This document shows, in pieces, positions 52,451 to 60,924 of a DNA stretch of 63,041 nucleotides. Origin of the DNA: Alphaproteobacteria bacterium (GTDB taxonomy: Bacteria > Pseudomonadota > Alphaproteobacteria > Rhizobiales > Aestuariivirgaceae); NCBI GenBank assembly GCA_024640405.1, contig JAHEFB010000026.1, positions 1 through 63,041 of the forward strand, in the 5' to 3' direction. The translations under genes and the position numbers were made by a program. The notes under the pieces were generated by a model. It saw only the letters and a program-made list of their open reading frames with translations, was not told the origin of the DNA and did no database searches. The first letter of the stretch is position 1. Each line of letters opens with the position of its first letter.

Positions 52451-53572
52451 ATGACTTGGTCTGCCGATAAAACCACCGTAAACAGCTGGAACGAATGGGA
52501 TCCGTTGAAGCACGTTATTGTAGGGCTGGCGACCGACTGCCATATCCCGCCGGCAGAGCCGGCGCTGGATGCAAAAGTGCCTGAGGACTCCGACATGCGG
52601 GGCCAATGGGGCAAGCGTCCCCAGGACATGATTGATCGCGGCAACGAGCTGTTGGACAGTTTTGCCGCGCAACTGCAAAAGCGCGGCATAAGAGTGGATC
52701 GGCCAACCCCGACGGATTTTTCCCTGCCGGCCACAACCCCGGATTTCCACACCGACAGCCAGTTCGGCTGCATGCCGCCGCGCGATGTTCTGTTGACGGT
52801 CGGCAGCGAGATCCTGGAGGCCACCATGTCGTATCGTTGCCGCTGGTTTGAATATCTGTGTTACCGGCCCCTGATGCAGCAGTATTTCAACGAGGATGCG
52901 AACTTCCGCCATGAAGCCGCACCCAAGCCCCGACTGACCGATGCCGACTATCACGCAGATTATCTGTCTGACAAAATCGGCATCGCAAAGCGCCTCGAAT
53001 GGACGGAAAACAAGTTTTTTGTCACCACCGAGGAAGAACCGCTGTTTGACGCAGCAGACGTATTGCGGATGGGCAGAGACCTTGTGGTTCAACATGGCTT
53101 TACCACCAACCTGAAGGGCATAGAGTGGCTGCGGCGGCACTTTCCCGACCACAGGGTGCATGCGGTGAACTTTCCGGGCGATCCCTACCCGATCCACATT
53201 GATGCAACCTTCACCCCGGTCCGCCCGGGCCTGATTCTCAACAATCCAAACCGGCGCCTGCCGGAAGATCAACGCGAATTCTTTCATCGCAACGGCTGGG
53301 AAATTGTTGATGCCGCGCAGCCGGCACACAATTCACCGCCGCCACTTTGTTACTCGTCCACCTGGCTCAGCATGAATGTACTGGTTCTCGATCCCAAGAC
53401 GGTGTGCGTTGAGAAGTCGGAAGTCTACCAGGCTGAGCAGTTCGACAAGCTGGGGCTAGAGGTGGTCGAGGTGGAACTGCGTGATGCCTACGCGTTCGGC
53501 GGCGGCCTGCATTGCTGCACCGCAGACGTCTATCGCGAGAGCAGCTTTGAGGATTATTTCCCCAAGGGTTGA
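52451..53572 (+). CDS. Glycine amidinotransferase-like protein
   Basis: A 373-residue member of the arginine deiminase/amidinotransferase superfamily, closest in motif order to arginine:glycine amidinotransferase. FDAADVLRMGRDLVVQ carries the catalytic Asp, PIHIDATFTPVRPGLILNN the His, and FGGGLHCCTADVYRES the nucleophilic Cys355. LSMNVLVLDPKTVCVEKSE is also shared. It would move an amidino group from arginine to an amine, or hydrolyse a guanidine. In bacteria such enzymes are mostly biosynthetic; here the neighbours are oxidative. It ends convergently with the dehydrogenase gene through a short hairpin. Confidence 0.85.
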   Translation: MTWSADKTTVNSWNEWDPLKHVIVGLATDCHIPPAEPALDAKVPEDSDMRGQWGKRPQDMIDRGNELLDSFAAQLQKRGIRVDRPTPTDFSLPATTPDFHTDSQFGCMPPRDVLLTVGSEILEATMSYRCRWFEYLCYRPLMQQYFNEDANFRHEAAPKPRLTDADYHADYLSDKIGIAKRLEWTENKFFVTTEEEPLFDAADVLRMGRDLVVQHGFTTNLKGIEWLRRHFPDHRVHAVNFPGDPYPIHIDATFTPVRPGLILNNPNRRLPEDQREFFHRNGWEIVDAAQPAHNSPPPLCYSSTWLSMNVLVLDPKTVCVEKSEVYQAEQFDKLGLEVVEVELRDAYAFGGGLHCCTADVYRESSFEDYFPKG

Positions 53573-53601
53573 TTGACCCAAACAACCTGTCCCGGTCAAT
53601 C
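53571..53601. terminator. Hairpin between convergent genes
   Basis: GATTGACC (53571-53578) pairs with GGTCAATC (53594-53601) around a 15-base loop. It overlaps the stop codons of both the amidinotransferase and the dehydrogenase genes and could act as a bidirectional terminator, although no T-run is present. Confidence 0.45.
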
Positions 53602-55668
53602 CGGTTCAAGCCGGGTGATCTCCCGGCGGAACGGCAACGCATCACCGGGATCGGGCATGTCCAGTTCACGGGCATAGCGGTGACCGGCATAGGTCGCCCA
53701 GGCAATCGGTCCCGGCGCCTGCGCATCACCGATGACCTTGATTGATGTAATACCTGCATCAGGCCAGTCAGACTTTCGCGCTTGCAAAGCGCGCCACAGG
53801 TCATCGGTTGCCAGACGTGACGTGACCAGCACAACGCTGGTTGCCGGCATGATTTCGGTTTGCCCTGTATAAGCACAGTCCGTGGCGACATGATCGGACC
53901 CAACCTGGCGCACACCACGATTGAGCCGGATTGTGACACCCATCTCTGCCAGGTGCTTGTGAATGGTTGCCTGCTCCAGCGTATTGTTGGTCCAGTCCGA
54001 CACGAAAGCGGAGGGTGTAACCAGCGTGACGTTGGCCCCGTTTTGCACCAGCAGTTCTGCCAGCACCCCACCCATGTAGTAATGGTCGTCATCGTACAGC
54101 ACGACATTTCCCACAGGAACATTGCCGGCCATCAGGTCATCCGGTGTGTAGACAGCCATGCCGGAATCAATCGGCATTGGCACAACATGCTGACGGGCAA
54201 CGCCGTCCCGACGCCATCTGGACCCCGTCGCGATTGCCACATTGTCAAAACCGAATTCAAGAACATCTTGCGGGCTCAATTGGCTTTTCAGATAGGTTTC
54301 GACATTTCCCATCTGTGACAGCTGATACACACGATAGTCGCGTACCCTGCCCCAGGCGGCAAGGCCGGGCAGCTTGCTTTCCAGCGCAACGCGCCCTCCC
54401 GGTTCGCTACCTGCCTCGGCAAGCGCTACATCGTAACCGCGCCTGGCCAGGGCATGAGCGGCCTCCAGCCCTGCCGGCCCGGCACCAACCACAAGTACGG
54501 TTTGCGACACTCCCTTTGCCTGCATCCTTTCGGGATGCCAGCCCTTTCGCCATTCCTCCATAAAGGTAGGGTTCTGGGTGCAGCGGGATATCGACATTGT
54601 CATGTCCCCGGTGATGCAGATATTGCACCCGATACACTCGCGGATGTCCTCAATGCGGCCTTCTTCAACCTTCTTGGGAAGGAAGGGATCAGCAATGGAA
54701 GGTCTGGCGCATCCAATCAGATCCAGCAAACCTGAATTGATCTGTCTGACCATCAGGTCAGGTGACGTGAACCGGCCCACACCCACAACCGGTTTGCTGG
54801 TGAGTTCCTTGATACCGCGGATGAGATCCTTCTGGTGGGCTTCTTCCTTGAAGCGGGACGGACCGGAACAATCCTCCCAGGCACCATGCGCCAGGTCCCA
54901 GAGGTCCGGCATGTCCTTGTGCATCTCGACAAAGTCGCGCACTTCGGAATTGGCAAATCCGAGGTCACCGATCATCTCATCCAGCGACAGGCGCAAGGTA
55001 ATGCCCATGGTATCACCAATAGTGCTGCGGACGTCTTCGACCACCTCACGAACGAACCGCGCCCGATTCTCAAGGCTTCCGCCATATTCATCGTTGCGCT
55101 GGTTGGTGGCGCGTGACAGAAAATGCTGAAAAACCCCAAAGCCATGCGCACCGTACAGGCATACAAGATCAAATCCGGCGGTGCGTGATCGTTTCACGGC
55201 ATTGACGAACCAGCGCCGCAGGTTCCTGATGTCCTGCTTGTCCATGGCGCGCGCCTGAACAGGATCATTGGTGAAGGTACGGATTGGCAGGGCGGACGGC
55301 GCCAGCGGCACCTCCTTGGTATAGAAGTTGGGACCGTTGATGCCGGAATAGGCCAGTTGAATGCCCGCGAGTGCGCCGTACTCCTTCATGCGTCCGGCCA
55401 TTTTGGCCAGTTGAGGAATGTCCTTGTCTTCCCACAGGCGCAATTCGATGTACGGTGTGATTTCCGACGTATGGTGCATTTCACACTGTTCGGTGAAGAT
55501 GACGCCCCAACCGCCTTCGGCCTTGCTGCCCCGCATGGCAGCGACGGCTGACGGATCGCGGTACCCCCCTCCATTACAATGCGGCACCTGGTAGAAACGG
55601 TTCTTGGCTGTCACAGGCCCTATCTGGACTTGCTCAAACAGCACGTCATATCGCTCATCACGTGCCAT
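53596..55668 (-). CDS. Trimethylamine/histamine dehydrogenase-like iron-sulfur flavoprotein
   Basis: A 690-residue flavoprotein. Residues 1-340 form an old-yellow-enzyme barrel; Cys345, Cys348, Cys351 and Cys363 bind a 4Fe-4S cluster; residues 385 onward form two Rossmann domains (VLVVGAGPAGLEAAHALARR). Cys31 in NRFYQVPHC matches the residue that bonds covalently to FMN in trimethylamine dehydrogenase. YGAHGFG (Tyr172, His175) keeps the catalytic pair. The pocket reads Gln61, Trp264, Asp355, where trimethylamine dehydrogenase has Tyr60, Trp264, Trp355; as I recall, histamine dehydrogenase has the Gln/Trp/Asp set. Oxidative deamination of a primary amine or diamine is inferred. Its start overlaps the LysR stop by 11 bases. 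Confidence 0.88.
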   Translation of the reverse strand: MARDERYDVLFEQVQIGPVTAKNRFYQVPHCNGGGYRDPSAVAAMRGSKAEGGWGVIFTEQCEMHHTSEITPYIELRLWEDKDIPQLAKMAGRMKEYGALAGIQLAYSGINGPNFYTKEVPLAPSALPIRTFTNDPVQARAMDKQDIRNLRRWFVNAVKRSRTAGFDLVCLYGAHGFGVFQHFLSRATNQRNDEYGGSLENRARFVREVVEDVRSTIGDTMGITLRLSLDEMIGDLGFANSEVRDFVEMHKDMPDLWDLAHGAWEDCSGPSRFKEEAHQKDLIRGIKELTSKPVVGVGRFTSPDLMVRQINSGLLDLIGCARPSIADPFLPKKVEEGRIEDIRECIGCNICITGDMTMSISRCTQNPTFMEEWRKGWHPERMQAKGVSQTVLVVGAGPAGLEAAHALARRGYDVALAEAGSEPGGRVALESKLPGLAAWGRVRDYRVYQLSQMGNVETYLKSQLSPQDVLEFGFDNVAIATGSRWRRDGVARQHVVPMPIDSGMAVYTPDDLMAGNVPVGNVVLYDDDHYYMGGVLAELLVQNGANVTLVTPSAFVSDWTNNTLEQATIHKHLAEMGVTIRLNRGVRQVGSDHVATDCAYTGQTEIMPATSVVLVTSRLATDDLWRALQARKSDWPDAGITSIKVIGDAQAPGPIAWATYAGHRYARELDMPDPGDALPFRREITRLEPD

Positions 55669-56593
55669 TCCCGTCTCCTACTGTCATGCCCGGAATGCCT
55701 GCATGGGTGATCATGGTGCGGCAATGCTCTTCGAAAACCCTCAGGATCATCGGTTTGCGTTCCTGGGCCAGTGTCGAAATTCCGATTAGCATGGCCTTGT
55801 GTTCCCCCGACAGCCTGACTGACACCAGCTCGCGTCCATCCAGCGCGGTGAGGTTTCTGGGCCTGACATTTGAAATGGTGAAACCGTAATTGTTGGCAAC
55901 CATAGTGCGCACGACTTCCTGATTGGCCGCGCGCGCCACAATGGTCGGTGCAAGATTTTTGCTCTCAAACAACGAGAGGAAATACTCGCGGCTTTGTGGC
56001 AGGTCCAGAATAACCATCGGCTCTGTCGCAAGCTCGCCCAGATCAATGGATGTCCTGCGGGCAAATTTGTGGTTGCGGGACAGCAACACATGTGGCGGCA
56101 GACTTGCCAGTGGCTCAAACTGAATGTCTGCCGGCACGTCAAGGTCATAGCAGATGGCAACGTCGATTTCGACCTGGCGCAGTTTGCTCAACAGGTCCTG
56201 ATGGCTGCCTTCGATCATGTTCAGCGTCACGCCGGGATGCCGCTCGCTGAATGCATGCGCAAGTTCAGGCGCGATCATCGGGGCCAGCGTGACCATGCAT
56301 CCGACCGACAGCCGGCCACGCATCTCGTTGTTCAGCTCTCCGGCAATCGTGTACAGCCCCTGAGCCTGCCGCAGCATGAGTTTGGCTTCTCGCAGCATGG
56401 TCTTTCCCGAAGACGTCAGCGCCAATCCCTGCGCGTGATGGCGTACAAACAGCTGCACGCCAAATTCCCGTTCAAGGTGCGAGATGGCAGAGGAAATTGA
56501 CGGCTGGGAAATATTGATGCGCATGGCGGCAAGCTTGATGCTGCCCATTTCGCCGGCAGCGACAAAGTACTCAAGCTGCTTCAGGGTGATCCG
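55658..56593 (-). CDS. LysR-family transcriptional regulator
   Basis: A 311-residue regulator. The N-terminal winged helix-turn-helix is LKQLEYFVAAGEMGSIKLAA then MRINISQPSISSAISHLERE, and the effector domain follows from about residue 90 (RLSVGCMVTLAPMIAPELA). The effector domain is clearly related to the C-terminal half of the neighbouring fusion protein; both contain a Ser-Arg-(Glu/Asp)-Tyr-Phe-Leu-Ser-Leu-Phe block. It lies inside the operon it probably controls, between the DUF1028 and dehydrogenase genes. The start at 56593 is preferred over 56614. Confidence 0.93.
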   Translation of the reverse strand, partial: RITLKQLEYFVAAGEMGSIKLAAMRINISQPSISSAISHLEREFGVQLFVRHHAQGLALTSSGKTMLREAKLMLRQAQGLYTIAGELNNEMRGRLSVGCMVTLAPMIAPELAHAFSERHPGVTLNMIEGSHQDLLSKLRQVEIDVAICYDLDVPADIQFEPLASLPPHVLLSRNHKFARRTSIDLGELATEPMVILDLPQSREYFLSLFESKNLAPTIVARAANQEVVRTMVANNYGFTISNVRPRNLTALDGRELVSVRLSGEHKAMLIGISTLAQERKPMILRVFEEHCRTMITHAGIPGMTVGDGNGT

Positions 56594-56656
56594 CATCTGA
56601 TTCACCTGTAACAATTATCGCCGGCACCCAGGCAGGCCGCGGCCCGATTGGTGTTG

Positions 56657-57331
56657 CTACTCATCGCCGGGCACGCCATAACTTGGTGCCTCTCGCGGGT
56701 CGAGAGCACGCTGCAGGTAGGCGTCAAGCTGCGGTTTGTAAACCTCCCACGCCGCGGCGATATTCTCAATCGGGCATTCCTCGCTCCAGTCACATCGCAA
56801 ATCCGCCACCGGCCAGGCAACCCTGTCGACAATTTTCATGCCGGCAGAATGGACCGGACCCTCTTCTCCGCCTTCGGCAATTGCCGCCCGCATGGCTGCT
56901 ATCAGTCTGTCGCCAATATGGCCTTCGGCGCTCAGAAACCCTTCAACAATGGCCTGCGGGACCAGCCGGCTAGCCAACAGGTTGCCGCCGCTGGCCACAT
57001 TCGCGGTGTTCGCCTCAGCCCAGGTTCCCAGCGTGTTGGGTCCTGAATGGATGGCTGTCTCACCATTCCTGTCTACAGCCAGCACCTGGCGATACTCGAT
57101 GAAGGCACTGGAACTTTGCAGTGCCGCTATGGTCTGCGCGGCACTGGCTCCGGCTTCCATCAATGTGAGACCTCTGGTCCCCAGTTGCGGGTCGGTGATA
57201 TTCTGGCTGGCAACGGCGCCTACACCGGCCCGGGTATAGGCGCATCTGGCAGCAACTGCAGGTGAGGATGAAGATACGGCCACTCCGAACATTCCGGTCT
57301 TTGCACACCGCGCCACCAATGAAAACGTCAT
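56657..57331 (-). CDS. DUF1028 family (Ntn-hydrolase-like) protein
   Basis: A 224-residue protein of the DUF1028 family, thought to have the N-terminal-nucleophile hydrolase fold. MTFSLVARCAKTGMFGVAVS then SSSPAVAARCAYTRAGVGAV and SQNITDPQLGTRGLTLMEAG are the family's opening blocks; ASGGNLLASRLVPQAIVEGF and a late DLRCDWSEECPIENIAAAW follow. Function is unknown, perhaps amide hydrolysis. A strong AGGAG precedes the ATG. It is the third gene of the operon that begins with the HpaB-type oxygenase. Confidence 0.9.
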   Translation of the reverse strand: MTFSLVARCAKTGMFGVAVSSSSPAVAARCAYTRAGVGAVASQNITDPQLGTRGLTLMEAGASAAQTIAALQSSSAFIEYRQVLAVDRNGETAIHSGPNTLGTWAEANTANVASGGNLLASRLVPQAIVEGFLSAEGHIGDRLIAAMRAAIAEGGEEGPVHSAGMKIVDRVAWPVADLRCDWSEECPIENIAAAWEVYKPQLDAYLQRALDPREAPSYGVPGDE

Positions 57332-57422
57332 TTCCAGCTCCTGTAGGTGCCCGCGAGGGCATGGTTACCCGTTCAATTCAGGTTGAATGGAGAAAATTGC
57401 ACCAGTTACTAAGGATTACATA

Positions 57423-58586
57423 CTAATCCATTTCCAGTCCGAATATCTGCAGGCAGTGCCAGACAAACGCCTCGGTTGGTTTGTTGAGCTTCACATCACG
57501 CCTCTGCGACAGGACCAGGCTGCTGGTTTCCACGGCATCGGCCAGAGGACGCATGACCAGCGCCTTGCCGTCATAACTCATCGCCGATGCCGGTTTGGTT
57601 GCCAGCAGGCTGTACCCCAGGCCGTGCGCCACCATTCCACGCACCATTTCGAATGTCCCGGCCCTGTAAGCAACCTGGGGCTCTCCGATGCCGTCAAACA
57701 ATGACAGGAAGTAGTCGCGACTGGGCGATGCGTCCAGCAGTACCATCGGCCGGCTCACCAGGTCTTCGAGAGCAACCGATCTGCTCAGCGCAAGTGGATC
57801 GCTTTCCGCCAGCAAAACATAGGTGGGAAGTTCGGCGATCGTCAGTGCTGTCACGTCAGATCCAAGATCGAAATCATATAGAAAGGCCAGATCAATCGTG
57901 CCGGCACGCAACAGTTCAAGAAGCTCCCGCTGATCGCCTTCATGCAGGTCCAGATCCACCGGACCAACTTCGTCCTGAAGTTTTCGAATGATGCTGGGCA
58001 GCAGATAGGGCCCAAACGTGTGCAGCGTGCCGATCTTGAGACTGCCAATTTCGGCCCGTTTCTTGCGGGGCGGCGAAATTGTCACCGGCGAGCCGTAGCT
58101 GCGGTTGGCAAAAATCAGCGGGTTGCCACCGGAGGCAACGAAGATCTCCTGCACCTCGCCAACGAACACAAAGTGAGTGCCGACGCGCTCGCTGCTTTTC
58201 ACTCTGCAATCGAAAGCCGTCAACGGGTCTTTCACCCTCGGCGCACCGGTTTTCATTGCCATCCAGTCCGCGCAGGAAAATTTGTCGCCGTCCTTCGTGG
58301 TCAGGCGCCCGGCAAATGTGTCGGAAATAAACGACTGGTCATCGCGCAAGATATTTGTGCAGAAACAGCCATTGTCCAGGATGGTTTGGGCAGCGGCAGC
58401 CAGATGATGCACACACACCAGCATGGTCGGCGCATCGCCGTCGGCAGATACCGAAGCCATGGCTGACACGGTGACACCGGCACGTCCTGCAACACCGTCG
58501 GTCGTGACCACATTGACCGTGTTGGCGGCACAGCTCATGCCCTGCAGAAACTGTCCCCTCAGGTCGATGTCTGCACCACCTTCCAT
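57423..58586 (-). CDS. Flavin reductase fused to a LysR-type effector-binding domain
   Basis: A 387-residue protein of unusual architecture. Residues 9-168 are an HpaC-like flavin reductase (NVVTTDGVAGRAGVTVSAMA, FDCRVKSSERVGTHFVFVGE). A basic linker (SPPRKKRAEI) follows. Residues ~182-385 are a LysR effector-binding domain (LKIGTLHTFGPYLLPSIIRK, EGDQRELLELLRAGTIDLAF, SRDYFLSLFDGIGEPQVAYR). There is no helix-turn-helix, so it should not bind DNA. I infer that the sensor domain binds the oxygenase substrate and adjusts reduced-flavin supply. It starts 6 bases after the HpaB-type gene, its presumed partner, with AAGG upstream. The frame is continuous. Confidence 0.9.
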   Translation of the reverse strand: MEGGADIDLRGQFLQGMSCAANTVNVVTTDGVAGRAGVTVSAMASVSADGDAPTMLVCVHHLAAAAQTILDNGCFCTNILRDDQSFISDTFAGRLTTKDGDKFSCADWMAMKTGAPRVKDPLTAFDCRVKSSERVGTHFVFVGEVQEIFVASGGNPLIFANRSYGSPVTISPPRKKRAEIGSLKIGTLHTFGPYLLPSIIRKLQDEVGPVDLDLHEGDQRELLELLRAGTIDLAFLYDFDLGSDVTALTIAELPTYVLLAESDPLALSRSVALEDLVSRPMVLLDASPSRDYFLSLFDGIGEPQVAYRAGTFEMVRGMVAHGLGYSLLATKPASAMSYDGKALVMRPLADAVETSSLVLSQRRDVKLNKPTEAFVWHCLQIFGLEMD

Positions 58587-58592
58587 CAGACC

Positions 58593-60113
58593 TTACTCGG
58601 CAGCCTTGAGAACCGCATTGTCCGCGTACCACTTGGTCACCGCTCCATCACCGGTGGCACGGCCGGACTCTGGTCGCACCCGGTCCGACAGGTCAGCTGC
58701 CTTTTTCACAAAATCGAGCGGACCATCCCAATCGAAGTTGCGATAAATGGCACCCATCTGGTTGAAGCGCGGGCTTTGTGCAAACATCTGGAATGCCAGC
58801 CGGTGTCCTGCATAGTCCGACGAGATCAGGTCACGCGCGAATGCCAGCAGCTTGCGGCGGTCATCCGACGTCCATTCATCATTGAGCGTGTAGTACTTTT
58901 CGAGCCACGGCTTTGTCTCCGGCGCCTCGAATGCAGCCACGTCAGGCGTCACACAAATCTGGCCGCCACACAGGTCACGGGTAATATTGATGGCTTCGTA
59001 CAGGTTGGAACATGCATGCACGCGGCCGGTCATGAGCAGTGACTGGTTCGGCATCATCAAGCCGGCCGGAGACCGCTCGCCAAGCGTGATCGCAGCCGTC
59101 AGATGCGCATTTATGGTTTCACGATACATCGCCAGTTCGGCCAGCTTTTCCTGCACCGCGGGTTGCTTGTCCAGACCGGTCTGGCGCGTATTGTAGAGCG
59201 CCGCACCGATCAGCATGTCGGAAAATTTCAGGTTACGCTGTACAAACGCAAACGCTGAATAGCGATGCAGGGTTGCCCGGATAAAGGCGGCCGCCTTGGT
59301 GTGGCGGTAGAACAGTACATTTTCCCACGGGATCAGGACATTGTCGAATATGACCAGCGTATCGACTTCATCAAACTTGTTGGTCAGCGGGTAGTCGCGC
59401 GCGTCAGCACGGCCTGAAAATCCGGTCCGGCAGATGAATTTCAGGTTTGGTGATGCCAGATCGCAAATGAAACCAACAGCATAGTCCGAATAGGCATCAT
59501 TTCCCCAATTGGCGATGGTCGGCTTGGTGAATGCCTGGTTGGCATAGGCAGCAGCTGTCTCATACTTGGCACCACGCACAACGATGCCTGCGTCGGTTTC
59601 CTTCACCACATGCAGCAACATGTCCGGATCCTGATCCTGCGGCGCCTTGGACCGGTCTCCCTTGGGGTCAGTGTTGGCTGAAACGTGAAACGGATCACGC
59701 GCCACGACGGAATGGATGTGGGTTTCGATGTTCTTGGCCCATTGCGGATCGATTTCCGACAGCACATCCTGCCCGTCAAAAAGCGACCACATCTCGCCGA
59801 CGGTTTCATCGCCGACACGGGTCGCGATGCCGCCGATATCTTCCAGCACGGTATCGGTGGCCCGGCGTTTCGCCCACCAGTCTTCCTGGGTGTATGGAAG
59901 GGAATTGCCAATCGCCTGGGTTTCGCCGTCCACTTCGACGGTCATGACATCCTTGGTGGCCGCCTGGTGCTGCATGTCATAAATGCGCGCCCTGACATCG
60001 ACCATCGGCTTGAAGCTGGGGTGAACGGTAATGTCCTTGACCTTTTCGCCATCGATATAGATTTCACGAGTGTCGCGAATGGATTCTTTGTACTGTTCAC
60101 CGGTGCGGATCAT
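58593..60113 (-). CDS. HpaB-type flavin-dependent monooxygenase, oxygenase component
   Basis: A 506-residue member of the 4-hydroxyphenylacetate 3-hydroxylase (HpaB) family, which uses reduced FAD or FMN and oxygen to hydroxylate phenols or N-heterocycles. The N-terminal MIRTGEQYKESIRDTREIYI and the middle KFDEVDTLVIFDNVLIPWEN and VLFYRHTKAAAF are characteristic, as is the helical C-terminal half (ITRDLCGGQICVTPDVAAFE). The 60113 start has AAGGA eight bases upstream; 60122 is an alternative. It is the first gene of the operon, and the flavin reductase fusion follows at once. Substrate is unknown. Confidence 0.92.
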   Translation of the reverse strand: MIRTGEQYKESIRDTREIYIDGEKVKDITVHPSFKPMVDVRARIYDMQHQAATKDVMTVEVDGETQAIGNSLPYTQEDWWAKRRATDTVLEDIGGIATRVGDETVGEMWSLFDGQDVLSEIDPQWAKNIETHIHSVVARDPFHVSANTDPKGDRSKAPQDQDPDMLLHVVKETDAGIVVRGAKYETAAAYANQAFTKPTIANWGNDAYSDYAVGFICDLASPNLKFICRTGFSGRADARDYPLTNKFDEVDTLVIFDNVLIPWENVLFYRHTKAAAFIRATLHRYSAFAFVQRNLKFSDMLIGAALYNTRQTGLDKQPAVQEKLAELAMYRETINAHLTAAITLGERSPAGLMMPNQSLLMTGRVHACSNLYEAINITRDLCGGQICVTPDVAAFEAPETKPWLEKYYTLNDEWTSDDRRKLLAFARDLISSDYAGHRLAFQMFAQSPRFNQMGAIYRNFDWDGPLDFVKKAADLSDRVRPESGRATGDGAVTKWYADNAVLKAAE

Positions 60114-60253
60114 GGGTGTCATCCTTGTTGGAAACGGGCGGCAGAGCACCCGGCCCGGCTGAATGGACCAGCGCATGCGCACCCGCAAGACTGTTTCAGG
60201 ACATCATCTTGCCCATGAATCGAAGTTTGGCAAATTATTGTTTGTTGATTATT

Positions 60254-60274
60254 TGATTAGGAAAAATCTAATCA
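60254..60274. promoter_or_regulatory. Candidate LysR-type operator before the HpaB operon
   Basis: A palindrome TGATTAG-GAAAAAT-CTAATCA lies 140 bases upstream of the HpaB-type start in an AT-rich patch. Its size and symmetry fit the T-N11-A type site of LysR regulators, and a LysR gene is in the operon. No other obvious site is seen in the 232-base gap. Confidence 0.5.
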
Positions 60275-60345
60275 CACACCGAAATCAACCTCTCCGGCCA
60301 GAATCTGCTGACCCGGGCAGCCAGGACCGGCTCAGGGTCAACACC

Positions 60346-60891
60346 CTATGTCCACTTGATGGAACATCCCATGCTTGGTGATTGTTGCCGGGGCCCGCGC
60401 CCGGTTTCGGCGATCTCACGCATGGCATTCAACAGTTCCGGTGTGCGACCCGCAGGGTCGCCCATTCCAGCATCATCGATCCGGCCGCGATACTGCAGTT
60501 CACCAGTCCTGTTCAGGCCAAAGAAATCCGGTGTACACACCGCGCCATAGTTGCGCCCGACGGTTTGTCCCTCATCGACGAGGTATGGGAACTGGAAATC
60601 ATACTGTTCGGCGAAGCGCTTCATATGGGAGGGTGCATCGCTTGGCACATGCTGGTAGTCGTTCGACATCACAGCCAGCACATTGACCCCCTCATTCATC
60701 AAGGTTCGAGTATCCTGGCTTAAACGCTCCGCAATTGCCTGAACATAGGGGCAGTGATTGCAGATGAAGGCGATGAGCAGGCCCTTGTCCTGCAAGTGGT
60801 CGGACATTCTGAAGCTGTTGCCATCGGGATCGTTCAGCACGAAATCCGGCGCCTTCCAGCCAAAGTCGCAGACCGGTGTATCCAAAAGCAT
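60346..60891 (-). CDS. Thioredoxin-fold (AhpC/TSA-like) protein
   Basis: A 181-residue cytosolic protein with the thioredoxin fold. KAPDFVLNDPDGNSFRMSD resembles peroxiredoxin/ResA openings, and the Cys pair is Cys44/Cys47 in IAFICNHCPYVQAIAERL. PYLVDEGQTVGRNYGAVCTP then DFFGLNRTGELQYRGRID follow with the cis-Pro. This CNHCP group is a common but uncharacterised thiol-oxidoreductase family. AAGGAGAAG precedes the ATG at 60891. Confidence 0.88.
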   Translation of the reverse strand: MLLDTPVCDFGWKAPDFVLNDPDGNSFRMSDHLQDKGLLIAFICNHCPYVQAIAERLSQDTRTLMNEGVNVLAVMSNDYQHVPSDAPSHMKRFAEQYDFQFPYLVDEGQTVGRNYGAVCTPDFFGLNRTGELQYRGRIDDAGMGDPAGRTPELLNAMREIAETGRGPRQQSPSMGCSIKWT

Positions 60892-60924
60892 ATCTTCTCC
60901 TTCGGTATTTGCGCGGGCGGATTG

